Of a DNA stretch of 64,000 nucleotides, positions 9,008 to 17,111 are shown piece by piece (within the stretch, counting starts at the first letter, position 1; every line of letters starts with the position of its first letter). The stretch comes from an uncultured Roseovarius sp. (lineage in GTDB: Bacteria; Pseudomonadota; Alphaproteobacteria; Rhodobacterales; Rhodobacteraceae), in the NCBI RefSeq assembly GCF_947489715.1, contig NZ_CANLER010000009.1, positions 141,862-205,861 of the forward strand, given 5' to 3'. A model generated the notes under the pieces. That model was not told where the DNA came from. It made no database searches and worked only from the letters and a program-made list of their open reading frames with translations. The translations under genes were made by a program, and so were the position numbers.

Positions 9008-10057
9008 CTACGCCGCAGTCTCCTTGATCGCGCGAGCGATACGGGTGCGAAAGCGCATGGCGCCTGCGTCCAGACCCAGGTTGAGATAGGGCGTTTTACG
9101 GGTCGCCATGCCGCGTTGGACCTGTTCAAGCACGTCCTTGTCTTCGTTGAAGGCCATCAGCGCACCGTCAAACATCCGGTCGGAAAGTGCGGCATCATCG
9201 GCATGCATGTTCCGGTGCTGGAACCAGAAATACATCGCGTTTTGGTCGTCTATCGGCGTGATGAAATTGTAGGAAATATTTACGAACGCATTGGGAGACA
9301 GGGGTTTGTCTGCGCCGCCTTCGCCCGTCGGCGTATAGACCGACATGTTGATCGCGGTTGAGGGCAGGCGGCATTCGTAATGCTGTTTGCGGTCGCAATG
9401 TGGCCCAAAGGGCAGCATCGACTGATAGTAGGGCGGCGCGGGTTCATCGCTGATCCAGCGCGACACGATCACGCCGTTTTCGGTTTCTTCCAGATCGAGC
9501 GGGCGGCTGTCGGTGCCTGCCCCCGCGAAGGAGGTCAGATGCACCCAGGCCACATGACTGGGGTCAAGCAGGTTGTCGATGATATAAAGATAATGGCAGG
9601 CCATCTGCATCGCGCCTTTGGGGGTCTTGCCCCAGTCGGGATTGTCGAAATTAGGGATAGAGATGATGTCGTCCCTGCTGGCTTTCGCGGGGGCGCCCAT
9701 CCAGATCCACAAGAACCCCCAGCGATCCTCGACCGGGTAGGAATGCACCGCGGCCCGGCGCGGCGGGTTATCAAGCTGCGTGGGTGCGATCACGCATTCA
9801 CCGGTGCAATCAAAGGTCAGCCCATGATAGCCGCAGACCACGTTGCTGCCCTCGATCTTGCCGCGTGACAGGGGCAGTTTGCGATGTGGGCAGGCATCTT
9901 CCAGCGCGATCGGTTCGCCGCTCTCGCCCCGGAAAAACACGATCTCGTCGCCCATGATCATACGGGCGGTCAATTCGCGTCCGATATCTTCGCTGCGCCC
10001 GGCCACGTACCAGCAATCGCGCAGAAAACCTTCGCTTCCGATCAGATCCGGTCTCAT
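9008..10057 (-). CDS. Rieske non-haem iron oxygenase alpha subunit (VanA-like)
   Basis: Oxygenase component of 349 aa, close to the vanillate O-demethylase VanA length. The N-terminal Rieske [2Fe-2S] domain has C56-P-H58 and C75-x-x-H78 (ACPHRK and VVCGYHG). The catalytic domain shows D-P-S-H168-x4-H173 (NLLDPSHVAWVH), the mononuclear iron site, with Asp165 able to relay electrons between subunits. Such enzymes hydroxylate or demethylate aromatic acids and need a separate reductase, which is not seen nearby. It follows the CMD-family gene by 3 bp on the same strand, so both are co-transcribed, probably with the ABC transporter genes upstream. The substrate is unknown. Confidence 0.92.
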   Translation of the reverse strand: MRPDLIGSEGFLRDCWYVAGRSEDIGRELTARMIMGDEIVFFRGESGEPIALEDACPHRKLPLSRGKIEGSNVVCGYHGLTFDCTGECVIAPTQLDNPPRRAAVHSYPVEDRWGFLWIWMGAPAKASRDDIISIPNFDNPDWGKTPKGAMQMACHYLYIIDNLLDPSHVAWVHLTSFAGAGTDSRPLDLEETENGVIVSRWISDEPAPPYYQSMLPFGPHCDRKQHYECRLPSTAINMSVYTPTGEGGADKPLSPNAFVNISYNFITPIDDQNAMYFWFQHRNMHADDAALSDRMFDGALMAFNEDKDVLEQVQRGMATRKTPYLNLGLDAGAMRFRTRIARAIKETAA

Positions 10058-10060
10058 CTG

Positions 10061-10402
10061 TCACTCCTGTTCGGAAAAAGTATCGAACGCGGCCAGCGCC
10101 TTGGCGCTGAAGGCATAGGACGGCCCCCCGCCCATATAGGTTGCCATCGCCAGTGCTTCGCACAACTCGTCGCGCGTGGCTCCGAGGCGCACCAGAGAGC
10201 GCACGTGAAAGCCGATGCAACTGTCACAACGGGTCGAGACGGCAATGCCAAGGGCGATGAATTCCTTGGTCTTTTCGCTCAGCGCGCCGTCGGATTTTGC
10301 CGCTTTTCCCATGATGGCGAAGCCGCGCACCGTTTCGGGAACCTCTTTGGAATAGGTGGCAATGTCGCCTTCGATCCCGGCCATGAAGGGTTTCCAGTCC
10401 AT
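10061..10402 (-). CDS. Carboxymuconolactone decarboxylase / AhpD-family protein with CxxC
   Basis: Protein of 113 aa with the AhpD-fold active site C59-D-S-C62-I-G-F-H66 intact, so it could act as a thiol peroxidase or a decarboxylase-like enzyme. The start ATG at 10402 follows AAGGAGAT at good spacing. It sits between the ABC permease (12 bp upstream) and the Rieske oxygenase (3 bp downstream), all on the minus strand, which points to one transcript. By analogy with aromatic degradation operons it may act on a ring-cleavage product or protect the oxygenase from peroxide; this is inference. Confidence 0.87.
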   Translation of the reverse strand: MDWKPFMAGIEGDIATYSKEVPETVRGFAIMGKAAKSDGALSEKTKEFIALGIAVSTRCDSCIGFHVRSLVRLGATRDELCEALAMATYMGGGPSYAFSAKALAAFDTFSEQE

Positions 10403-10414
10403 CAATATCTCCTT

Positions 10415-11176
10415 TTAAGCGCGCTCATCCGACCCCATGCGCCGTTCCAGCCAGCGCACCCCTGCACTGATGATCAGCACCAGCACAAGGTATTCGAGGA
10501 TAAGCAGTGAATAGATTTCAAGCGGGCGATATTCGGTGACCACCAGCTCATTCGCCCGGCGTGTCAGCTCCTGCATGCCGATGACCGAGGCAAAGGCGCT
10601 CATCTTCACGATGTAGATGAACTGGTTCGCCAGGGGCGGCAGGATGCGTCGGATCGCCTGAGGCAGGATCACGTAGCGCATGGTCTGGAGGTAGTTCAGC
10701 CCGATGGTTTGTGCGGCTTCGGTCTGACCCCGGGCGATGGATTGAATGCCGGCGCGGTAGATTTCGGCCGTAAAGGCGCTGTCGGAAATGGCCAGGGTGA
10801 TGATCGCGCCCCAGAACGGGTCAATCGGGATGTTCACCCCCATCTCGCGGAAGATGATCGGCAGGCCGTAAAACACCCAGAACAGCATCGGCAGCAACGG
10901 GATCGAGCGAATGAATTCCACGTAAATCCGGTTCACCCAGCGCCAGCCCCGGCTTTTGGCCAGCCCGGGCAGGGCGACGAGCAGCCCAAGTGCGATGGAA
11001 ATCACCGCCGCGATCACGGATATCAGAATGGTCGAGCCCATGCCCGAGATCAGAAATTTCACGTTGATCCAGCCATTTGGCGTCAAGGGGTTGATCACGT
11101 ACCAGCCCCAGGTTGCCGAGCTGGCGCATCCGGCCAGCAGCAGGAAGGGCAGCAAAAGGATCAGGGGTTTTCTCAT
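10415..11176 (-). CDS. Polar amino-acid-type ABC transporter permease
   Basis: Inner-membrane permease of 253 aa of the HisM/GlnP/ArtM type. Start at MRKPLILLL follows AAAGGGA; the upstream extension overlaps the ATPase gene and is unlikely. Several hydrophobic segments and the EAA loop (EAAQTIGLNYLQTMRYVILP) that contacts the ATPase are visible. The N-terminus LLLPFLLLAGCAS resembles a lipoprotein signal (lipobox-like LAGC), odd for a permease and possibly just the first membrane segment. Only one permease gene is present, so the channel is likely a homodimer. It lies between its ATPase gene and the CMD/Rieske genes. Confidence 0.88.
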   Translation of the reverse strand: MRKPLILLLPFLLLAGCASSATWGWYVINPLTPNGWINVKFLISGMGSTILISVIAAVISIALGLLVALPGLAKSRGWRWVNRIYVEFIRSIPLLPMLFWVFYGLPIIFREMGVNIPIDPFWGAIITLAISDSAFTAEIYRAGIQSIARGQTEAAQTIGLNYLQTMRYVILPQAIRRILPPLANQFIYIVKMSAFASVIGMQELTRRANELVVTEYRPLEIYSLLILEYLVLVLIISAGVRWLERRMGSDERA

Positions 11177-11190
11177 GATTAAATCCCTTT

Positions 11191-11931
11191 CTAGTGCTGC
11201 AAAATCTGGGACAGGAATTTCTGACATCGCGGCGACCGAGGGGCGCCGAAGAATTCCCCGGGCGGGCCCTGTTCCACGATTTCACCGGCATCCATGAAGA
11301 CCATCTGATCCGCGACCTTGCGGGCAAATCCCATCTCATGGGTGACGACGACCATGGTCATGCCCTCCTGGGCCAGTTCGACCATCACGTCCAGCACTTC
11401 CGAGATCATCTCCGGGTCCAGCGCCGAGGTCGGCTCGTCAAACAGCAGGACCTTGGGCTCCATGCAGAGCGATCGGGCGATTGCAACCCGTTGCTGTTGA
11501 CCCCCGGACAACTGCCCGGGGCGTTTATCGGCCTGTTCCGGAATATGGACCCGTTCCAGGTATTGCATCGCCCTGGCTTCGGCCTCGGCCCGCATCATGC
11601 CGCGCGCCTTGATCGGCCCGAGCGTCAGGTTTTCCAGCACGGTGAGATGCGGAAACAGGTTGAACTGCTGGAACACCATGCCAACTTCAGAGCGGATCGA
11701 CGCCACGGATTGAGGATCGTTTGTCAGCTCGACCCCGTCCACCTTGATCGTGCCTTTCTGGTGTTCTTCCAGACGGTTGATACAGCGCACGACCGTGGAT
11801 TTGCCCGATCCCGAGGGTCCGCAGATCACGATCTTTTCGCCGTATTGGATTGACAGGTTGATGTCCTTCAGCACGTGAAAAGTACCGAACCACTTGTTTA
11901 CCCCTTCAAGTTCGATTGCGGCGTGCGTCAT
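11191..11931 (-). CDS. Polar amino-acid-type ABC transporter ATPase
   Basis: ABC ATPase of 246 aa, GlnQ/HisP-like, energising the adjacent permease. Walker [10 protein letters not shown] near residue 37, Q-loop [13 protein letters not shown], signature [14 protein letters not shown], Walker [14 protein letters not shown] and switch His in [10 protein letters not shown] are all present. Start [11 protein letters not shown] was chosen as the family N-terminus; the longer open frame reaching into the divergent promoter region is not supported. It is the first gene of the minus-strand operon, and the matching binding protein is transcribed divergently 137 bp away. Confidence 0.93.
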   Translation of the reverse strand: MTHAAIELEGVNKWFGTFHVLKDINLSIQYGEKIVICGPSGSGKSTVVRCINRLEEHQKGTIKVDGVELTNDPQSVASIRSEVGMVFQQFNLFPHLTVLENLTLGPIKARGMMRAEAEARAMQYLERVHIPEQADKRPGQLSGGQQQRVAIARSLCMEPKVLLFDEPTSALDPEMISEVLDVMVELAQEGMTMVVVTHEMGFARKVADQMVFMDAGEIVEQGPPGEFFGAPRSPRCQKFLSQILQH

Positions 11932-12067
11932 GCGGTGGGTTCCTTTAGTGGGTATTTTCCTGTGAAGAAAAATTTTTCTTGAGGTTAGTAGTGCCCTTGG
12001 CCTTAAATCAAGCAACAAATCGGCTAGGATGTCGCAACAACAACAGAACCACCAACGGGAGATCAAT

Positions 12068-12838
12068 ATGAAACCTTTTCTAACAGCCGTTGCCGCCGCC
12101 GCGATTGGCCTGACGCTTGCGGGCGCGGCCAAGGCCCAGTCGGCCCTGAACGAGATCCTGGACAGCGGTGTGCTGAAAGTGGGGACGACGGGTGACTGGA
12201 ACCCCATGACGCTGCGCGATCCGGCCACCAACAGCTACAAGGGTTTCGATATCGACATCATGTCCGAGCTGGCGAAGGACCTGGGCGTCGAGGTCGAGTT
12301 TGTGCCGACCGATTGGAAAACGCTGGTCAATGGTGTTGTGGCGGGTCAGTACCACATGACGGGTTCGGCCTCAATCTCTCCGCCGCGGATGAAGGTCGCC
12401 GGATTTTCCGAAAGCTACATCGCGGTTGAGTTTTTCCCGTTCACAACCGAGGACAAGGCCGGCAATTTCTCGGGCTACGAGTCAATCAACCAGCCGGGGG
12501 TGAAGGTCGCCACCACCCTGGGCACGTCGTTTGAAAAGATGGTCCGCGAGTGGTTTCCGGAAGCGGAGATCGTGATCGTCGAAGCACCCGCCCGTGGATA
12601 TCAGGAAGTGCTGGCTGGCCGGGCAGATGTCTTCGTGACCTCCAATATCGAAGGCTCGACCCTGAACGCCAAATTCCCGATTGTCCGTGTGGATGGCGCG
12701 GAAGCACGCCGCCCGACGCCCATTGCCATGCTGCTGCCGCAGACCGATCAGGTGTGGATCAACTACGTCAACAACTGGGTCAAGGTGAAGAAAGCCCAGG
12801 GTTTCTTTGAGGAAAACAAGGAAAAGTGGGGTTTGTAA
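12068..12838 (+). CDS. ABC transporter substrate-binding protein (polar amino-acid / PheC-like family)
   Basis: Exported periplasmic binding protein of 256 aa, family 3. Start [11 protein letters not shown] follows GGGAGATCAAT. The signal peptide likely ends at AKA-QS near residue 22. The body shows [16 protein letters not shown] and [20 protein letters not shown], typical of this family; the closest characterised flavour I recognise is cyclohexadienyl dehydratase-like (PheC), so an enzymatic reading cannot be excluded. It diverges from its ATPase/permease genes and probably delivers a carboxylated or aromatic solute to them, given the Rieske oxygenase in that operon. Confidence 0.87.
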   Translation: MKPFLTAVAAAAIGLTLAGAAKAQSALNEILDSGVLKVGTTGDWNPMTLRDPATNSYKGFDIDIMSELAKDLGVEVEFVPTDWKTLVNGVVAGQYHMTGSASISPPRMKVAGFSESYIAVEFFPFTTEDKAGNFSGYESINQPGVKVATTLGTSFEKMVREWFPEAEIVIVEAPARGYQEVLAGRADVFVTSNIEGSTLNAKFPIVRVDGAEARRPTPIAMLLPQTDQVWINYVNNWVKVKKAQGFFEENKEKWGL

Positions 12839-12886
12839 CGACCGCGTACAGGTGCAGGGCCGGCATGTGCACGGCCTTGCCGCCAA

Positions 12887-13495
12887 TTAACTGTCGCTGG
12901 TATCCGCCTTGGCGATGACGGTAATGAAACTCACCTTTTCGGTTTTCAGTTCTTCCGGTCCGTGCGCCGTACTGCATTCAAAACTGAGACTGTCGCCCGG
13001 CCGCATGTGATAACTTGCTTCGCCACAGCGATAGACCATCTCACCGTCGGTGACCTGGATAAACTCCACCCCGCGATGCTGATACAAGGGATGCTTCTGA
13101 AGCGGCTGTTCCAGCGTGACGCTGAACGCTTCGAACCCGACATGCGGGGCCGCGGCACGCCCGATCATTTTGTAGACATGACCAAACCCACTGCCCAGGC
13201 GTTGCACTGTCATGCCTTCGCCAGCGGCAACAAATGACACATCCGTATGCTCAACGGTTCCCGCAAAGAACGTGATCAGGGACACGCCTATCCCTACTGC
13301 CAGCGCCTCTAGCGTGCTGAGGGACGCAGAGACCTGTCCGCGTTCGATCTTGGAAATCATCGCCGTGGAAACATTTGCACGATGCGACAGTTCGGCCAGC
13401 GTCAGCCCTGCAAGCACGCGGTGGGCTTTGACCGCGGCCCCGATTACCTGATCCAGGGGTTGTTTTTCGACTTCTGCCGTCACTTGATTGTCCAT
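12887..13495 (-). CDS. XRE-family regulator with C-terminal cupin
   Basis: Regulator of 202 aa with an N-terminal Cro/CI helix-turn-helix (about residues 20-75; LTLAELSHRANVSTAMISKIERGQ) and a C-terminal cupin barrel (about 110-190; HPLYQHRGVEFIQVTDGEM and MRPGDSLSFECSTAHGPEE). This architecture is common in regulators of amine, sugar or amino-acid catabolic operons, where the cupin senses a small ligand. It converges with the ABC binding-protein gene (48 bp apart) and is the nearest candidate regulator of the 7.2-12.8 kb transport/oxygenase locus. Confidence 0.9.
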   Translation of the reverse strand: MDNQVTAEVEKQPLDQVIGAAVKAHRVLAGLTLAELSHRANVSTAMISKIERGQVSASLSTLEALAVGIGVSLITFFAGTVEHTDVSFVAAGEGMTVQRLGSGFGHVYKMIGRAAAPHVGFEAFSVTLEQPLQKHPLYQHRGVEFIQVTDGEMVYRCGEASYHMRPGDSLSFECSTAHGPEELKTEKVSFITVIAKADTSDS

Positions 13496-13818
13496 GTCCC
13501 GAGACTACTGTGGTGCATCCGAAAGGGAAAGCGGTGCGGCGGTAGTATTGCCGTTCGTTTCCGGGGACAGGGCATGGCAGTGACGCACGGCACCCCGCCG
13601 ATCACAATGATGTAGGTTTGCCTTCCGTGGGATTGCCCTGCACGGTAAAAGCGAAGGCAACTTGCCGGATGCGTAAGATACCCCAGTGTCCGGCGTTGCA
13701 CAGATGAGAAGTTTGAAAAAATGTCGTTTAAGCGACTTGCCCAGATTGAATTGCGCTTCGGGGCCTTGCCGCACCGCAGGGTAACGTCTGTGGTTCTGTT
13801 CTGGGCGCGAGCCGCCGA
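13496..13818. other. Intergenic region with a two-level hairpin
   Basis: About 320 bp between the XRE-cupin gene and the TonB-like gene hold no convincing gene. The sequence contains nested complementary arms: TTGCCTT (13618-13624) with AAGGCAA (13654-13660), enclosing CCGTG (13625-13629) with CACGG (13641-13645). It lies about 160 bp before the tonB-like start and could be a leader structure or a symmetric protein-binding site. No known riboswitch class was recognised. The promoters of both divergent genes must also be here. Confidence 0.4.
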
Positions 13819-15006
13819 ATGATCAGGAGATCAATTCTTGTCGCGACGGTGGCTTTTATGTTGTCTTTGCTGGTGCATGGCCTGGGCTTGAATTTCACCA
13901 CGCGCAACGGGCCACCGTCATCGAGCGAGAATGCCGCTGCTGATCTGAGCGATGTCGGCGGTGTATTCGAGGATTTCGCCGAAGCCGTGACCGAAACGGA
14001 GGTGCCCGAGCCTGCGCCGGTGCCCGATCCGCCAAGCGTGACCTCGCCAGAGCCGGTCGACGAACAGATACCGACATCCCAGGCGCTGGTCGCGTCAGAC
14101 AATCCGCAGGACGTGTTGACGCCTGACACGGGCGATGCCGAAGTAACAGAGCCCGACGCTGCTGAACCGTCCGAGCGTGATGCAACCGCGCCCGGGATCA
14201 CAGCGCCATCAGGGGGCGAAGATGAAACCAATGCGGATGTGACCGCCTCGCAGACGATTGAGGCCGAAAGCCCTGCCGAACTACCGGAAGGGGATGCGAC
14301 CGGGAGTGTTGATCCGTCAGGGGCCCAGACCAGCGAAACCGAAACCTCCCCGTCCAACGAGACCGTTTCGACCGATCCTTCCGCGCCTGACCCGTCACCG
14401 CGTCCTGCGATCACTGTGGCGCCCGAAGTGGTGCAAGCTGAATTGCCGGAAACAACGGTTGAGACCCCGGCCGATGAGCCCGAGATCCTGAGCGCATTAG
14501 AAAGCGAGGATGGATCAAGTTCGGCCGTAACAAGATCGCTGCGTCCACCGGCAGAACGGCCCTCGGCAGAGGCATTGGGTGTGCCCGAGGGCGCGCAGCG
14601 AAAAAGCGCGCAACAAGGCCGCGCGACAGGCGTTATCGAATCCCCGCTTGCCGTCTACAAGCGCAGCAGTGTCGACCTGCTTGCCTTTGGCAGCGGCGGT
14701 GCGCGGTCCGGTTCAAGCGGTTTCAGCGGCTCCCGCGGCCCTGGAAACTCCAGCACCACAAACTATGTCGGGCGGGTCCTGGTGCAGCTCAATCGCGCTC
14801 CAATTCTCTATGCGTCGGTCAAGGGGATGGCGCAGGTGTCGTTTGAGATCAATCCCGATGGTACACTGGCCTGGGTCAGGATACTCAACGCGACAGGATC
14901 CCAGGACATCAGACGCGCCGCCAGCGCCCAGGTTCGAAGCGCGGCCCCCTTTCCAAGACCGCCGCAAGGGTCCAGCAAAAGGCTGGCCTTTGTGTATCGG
15001 AACTGA
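13819..15006 (+). CDS. TonB-like energy transducer
   Basis: Protein of 395 aa with TonB architecture: an N-terminal membrane anchor (about residues 5-25), a long low-complexity periplasmic linker rich in Pro, Glu, Asp, Ser and Thr (about 40-270), and a C-terminal globular TonB domain (about 310-395; VQLNRAPILYASVKGMAQVS then FEINPDGTLAWVRILNATGS). It should couple the proton motive force, through the ExbB/ExbD proteins encoded downstream, to outer-membrane TonB-dependent receptors. The linker is more acidic than the Pro-Lys linkers of E. coli TonB. First gene of a likely five-gene operon; iron regulation would be expected but no Fur/Irr box was confidently read. Confidence 0.85.
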   Translation: MIRRSILVATVAFMLSLLVHGLGLNFTTRNGPPSSSENAAADLSDVGGVFEDFAEAVTETEVPEPAPVPDPPSVTSPEPVDEQIPTSQALVASDNPQDVLTPDTGDAEVTEPDAAEPSERDATAPGITAPSGGEDETNADVTASQTIEAESPAELPEGDATGSVDPSGAQTSETETSPSNETVSTDPSAPDPSPRPAITVAPEVVQAELPETTVETPADEPEILSALESEDGSSSAVTRSLRPPAERPSAEALGVPEGAQRKSAQQGRATGVIESPLAVYKRSSVDLLAFGSGGARSGSSGFSGSRGPGNSSTTNYVGRVLVQLNRAPILYASVKGMAQVSFEINPDGTLAWVRILNATGSQDIRRAASAQVRSAAPFPRPPQGSSKRLAFVYRN

Positions 15007-15129
15007 AGATCGCATGGGGTGGTCAGCATATTTCATGGCGCCGTGGTGGCGAGTGGCGCAATATCGAAACGACAGCCGTTGCGCGTCTGGTGAACGCAGG
15101 CGCGGTGTTGGCAGAAAAGGAAGATGCAG

Positions 15130-15564
15130 ATGAAGATAATCCGAAGGGTCGTTGCGGCGATCTTGGTCAGCCTGACTGTTGTTCCCGGCGTTATGGCGCA
15201 GGAAAAGCCGCTGGGTGAAGCCGTTTTGATCGAGCTGAACGCGGTCAAATCAAACGAGGGCAGTTGCACGCTGACGTTTCTGGTGTTGAACGGTCATGCC
15301 AGCCAGATTGAGAAAGCGGTTTATGAAACTGTCCTGTTTGACAGTACGGGACAGGTGGACCGGTTGACCCTGTTTGATTTCGGCACCCTGCCGCCCGGTC
15401 GCCCGCGGGTGCGCCAGTTTTCCGTTCCGGGCATCGCGTGCGACGGGTTGGGTCAGGTCCTGATCAACGGCGCACATACATGTGAAGCGCCGGAACTGAC
15501 CGACACCGCCTGCGAGGCTGGATTGATACTGAACACGCGCACCGAGATTGAGGTGATCGGATGA
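15130..15564 (+). CDS. Exported protein of unknown function in the ton/exb operon
   Basis: Protein of 144 aa with a clear signal peptide (MKIIRRVVAAILVSLTVVPG, then VMA-QE as the likely cleavage site). ATG 15130 is preferred over 15124 because AAGGA then lies eight bases upstream. The mature part is beta-rich, with several cysteines able to form disulfides (EGSCTLTFLVLNG, GIACDG, HTCEAPE, DTACEAG). Its stop overlaps the exbB start by four bases, so it belongs to the energy-coupling operon. I do not recognise a named family; a periplasmic accessory to the TonB complex is inference from position. Confidence 0.75.
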   Translation: MKIIRRVVAAILVSLTVVPGVMAQEKPLGEAVLIELNAVKSNEGSCTLTFLVLNGHASQIEKAVYETVLFDSTGQVDRLTLFDFGTLPPGRPRVRQFSVPGIACDGLGQVLINGAHTCEAPELTDTACEAGLILNTRTEIEVIG

Positions 15565-16214
15565 CCAGAATTCTTGAAGGCTTACGCTATACGGTTGATC
15601 TTGGTGGGCCGGTGGTGATGGTGCTGCTTGTTATCTCGGTCGTTACGTTGGCGACGATCCTCTACAAGCTATGGCAGTTTTCCGTGTCCGGTGTGGGCCG
15701 GCATCGCGCGTTGAAAGAGTCAGTGGCCGCGTGGGACAGGGGTGACCGCAGCGCTGCCGAGAGTGCTCTGAAGCAGTCGAAAAGCTATCTTGCGCCCGTG
15801 ATCAAAATGGCCTTTGCTGCGGAACCCGAGGACACCAAACGGCTGGAGGCCGAAGCCGAGGTGCGGTTTGCCCGGCTGGAGGGCGGGTTTCGATTGCTGG
15901 ACAGCGTTGCACAGCTTGCCCCGCTGCTGGGTCTGTTCGGCACGGTGCTGGGGATGATCGAAGCGTTTCAGTCGTTGCAGGATGCCGGATCCCAGGTTGA
16001 TCCGTCGCTTCTGGCGGGTGGTATCTGGGTCGCGCTGTTGACCACTGCCGTGGGTCTTGCCGTGGCGATGCCAACCGCCATGGTGCTTAGCTGGTTCGAG
16101 GGGCGGATGGATACGGAACGGGTGACCGCCGAGCGGGCGATTGCGTCGGTCCTGCACCCTCAGGGTCATCGTGACGGTGTTGTTCAAACCGCAGCGGAGC
16201 CGACCCATGCGTAG
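15561..16214 (+). CDS. exbB: ExbB/TolQ-family proton channel protein
   Basis: Inner-membrane protein of 217 aa with three membrane segments: GPVVMVLLVISVVTLATILY near residue 15, and two later ones around LAPLLGLFGTVLGMIEAFQ and WVALLTTAVGLAVAMPTAMV. The GLFGTVLGMI and LLTTAVGLAVA stretches are the ExbB/TolQ/MotA signature lining the proton path. It overlaps the preceding gene by ATGA and the first exbD by eight bases. Its position after a TonB-like gene and before two exbD genes argues for ExbB rather than TolQ. Confidence 0.93.
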   Translation: MTRILEGLRYTVDLGGPVVMVLLVISVVTLATILYKLWQFSVSGVGRHRALKESVAAWDRGDRSAAESALKQSKSYLAPVIKMAFAAEPEDTKRLEAEAEVRFARLEGGFRLLDSVAQLAPLLGLFGTVLGMIEAFQSLQDAGSQVDPSLLAGGIWVALLTTAVGLAVAMPTAMVLSWFEGRMDTERVTAERAIASVLHPQGHRDGVVQTAAEPTHA

Positions 16215-16587
16215 GCGCACCCGGCGTCGGCGTTTGTCGATGACATCGCTGATCGACGTCATCTTCCTATTGCTGCTGTTTTTCATGCTTTCATCGACAT
16301 TCTCGCGGTTTGCCGAGGTCGAGCTTTCCGCCGCCGGTGCGGGTGGCGCGGGCAGCGACGACGTCAAGCGAAGCTTTCTGCAACTGGGCGAAGAGACCTT
16401 GCGCGTAAATGGTCAGGACGTTGTGCTGGGAGCGTTGCCCGACACATTCGCCAACCTGTCCCCCGAGGCAGAAACCCTGCCTGTGATTGTCAGCCTGCGC
16501 GATGATGTGACCGCGCAACGGTTGACCGACGTCCTTGTCGTCCTCCGAGGTATCGGCCGGTTGAGCATCAGCGTGTTGGGGTCATAA
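16207..16587 (+). CDS. exbD: ExbD/TolR-family protein 1
   Basis: Bitopic membrane protein of 126 aa. Start MRRRTRRRRLSMTSLID overlaps the exbB end. The highly basic N-terminus is followed by one membrane helix (about residues 15-35; SLIDVIFLLLLFFMLSSTF) carrying the conserved Asp (D17) that takes up protons with ExbB, then a small periplasmic domain. Its TAATG overlap with the second exbD makes translational coupling likely. Confidence 0.9.
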   Translation: MRRRTRRRRLSMTSLIDVIFLLLLFFMLSSTFSRFAEVELSAAGAGGAGSDDVKRSFLQLGEETLRVNGQDVVLGALPDTFANLSPEAETLPVIVSLRDDVTAQRLTDVLVVLRGIGRLSISVLGS

Positions 16588-16973
16588 TGCGCAAACGGCG
16601 GCAAACCACGCGCAACGAGCCCACGATCGCGCTGATCAATATCGTCTTTTTGATGCTGATTTTCTTCATGGTCGCAGGCACGCTGTCGCAACCGCTGGAC
16701 AGAGACCTCAGACTTGTGCGCACCTCTGATCTGGAAGGCCGCGCGCCACCCGATACACTTGTCGTGCACCCGGATGGCCGATTGGCGTATCGCGGCGAGA
16801 CCGTCGCATCGGCACAGGCATTTTATGCCGCGCGCCCGGAAGACGAGCGTGAGGTCGTGAGGGTTGTACCGGATGAGGCACTGCCAGCGGTCACCCTGGT
16901 AAATCTGGCACGGGATCTGCGCGCTTTGGGGGCCTCGCGCGTGGTGATCGTGACGCAACGTGGTTTGGAATAA
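16587..16973 (+). CDS. exbD: ExbD/TolR-family protein 2
   Basis: Second ExbD paralogue, 128 aa, starting inside the stop codon of the first (TAATG). Basic N-terminus, one membrane helix (TIALINIVFLMLIFFMVAGT, about residues 13-32) and a periplasmic domain. The membrane Asp of canonical ExbD, present in protein 1 as SLIDVIF, is here Asn (ALINIVF). If the helices are aligned correctly, this copy lacks the protonatable residue and may be structural, working as a heteromer with the first ExbD. Confidence 0.87.
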   Translation: MRKRRQTTRNEPTIALINIVFLMLIFFMVAGTLSQPLDRDLRLVRTSDLEGRAPPDTLVVHPDGRLAYRGETVASAQAFYAARPEDEREVVRVVPDEALPAVTLVNLARDLRALGASRVVIVTQRGLE

Positions 16974-17035
16974 TGCCTGGTCTTCATACGTTTCACGAGG
17001 GCAGGGTGCAAAAGCGCTTGGTCAACCGGAAGGGC

Positions 17036-17081
17036 AGGGGTGGACCGTGTCGCAGGCTTGACGTCTGCCACCCCTTTTTTT
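17036..17081 (+). terminator. Rho-independent terminator of the ton/exb operon
   Basis: AGGGGTGG (17036-17043) pairs with CCACCCCT (17068-17075), followed directly by a run of seven T. It lies about 60 bp after the second exbD stop and before the convergent cydB gene. The 24-nt loop is long, so strength is uncertain. Confidence 0.7.
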
Positions 17082-17111
17082 GAAGCCTCAGAGTAGAGGC
17101 CATGCCTGGCG

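Noticed and set aside
12846..12880. Terminator between the binding protein and XRE-cupin genes
   Set aside because: GGCCG/CGGCC arms exist but there is no U-tract and the stem is short, so it was not listed as a feature.
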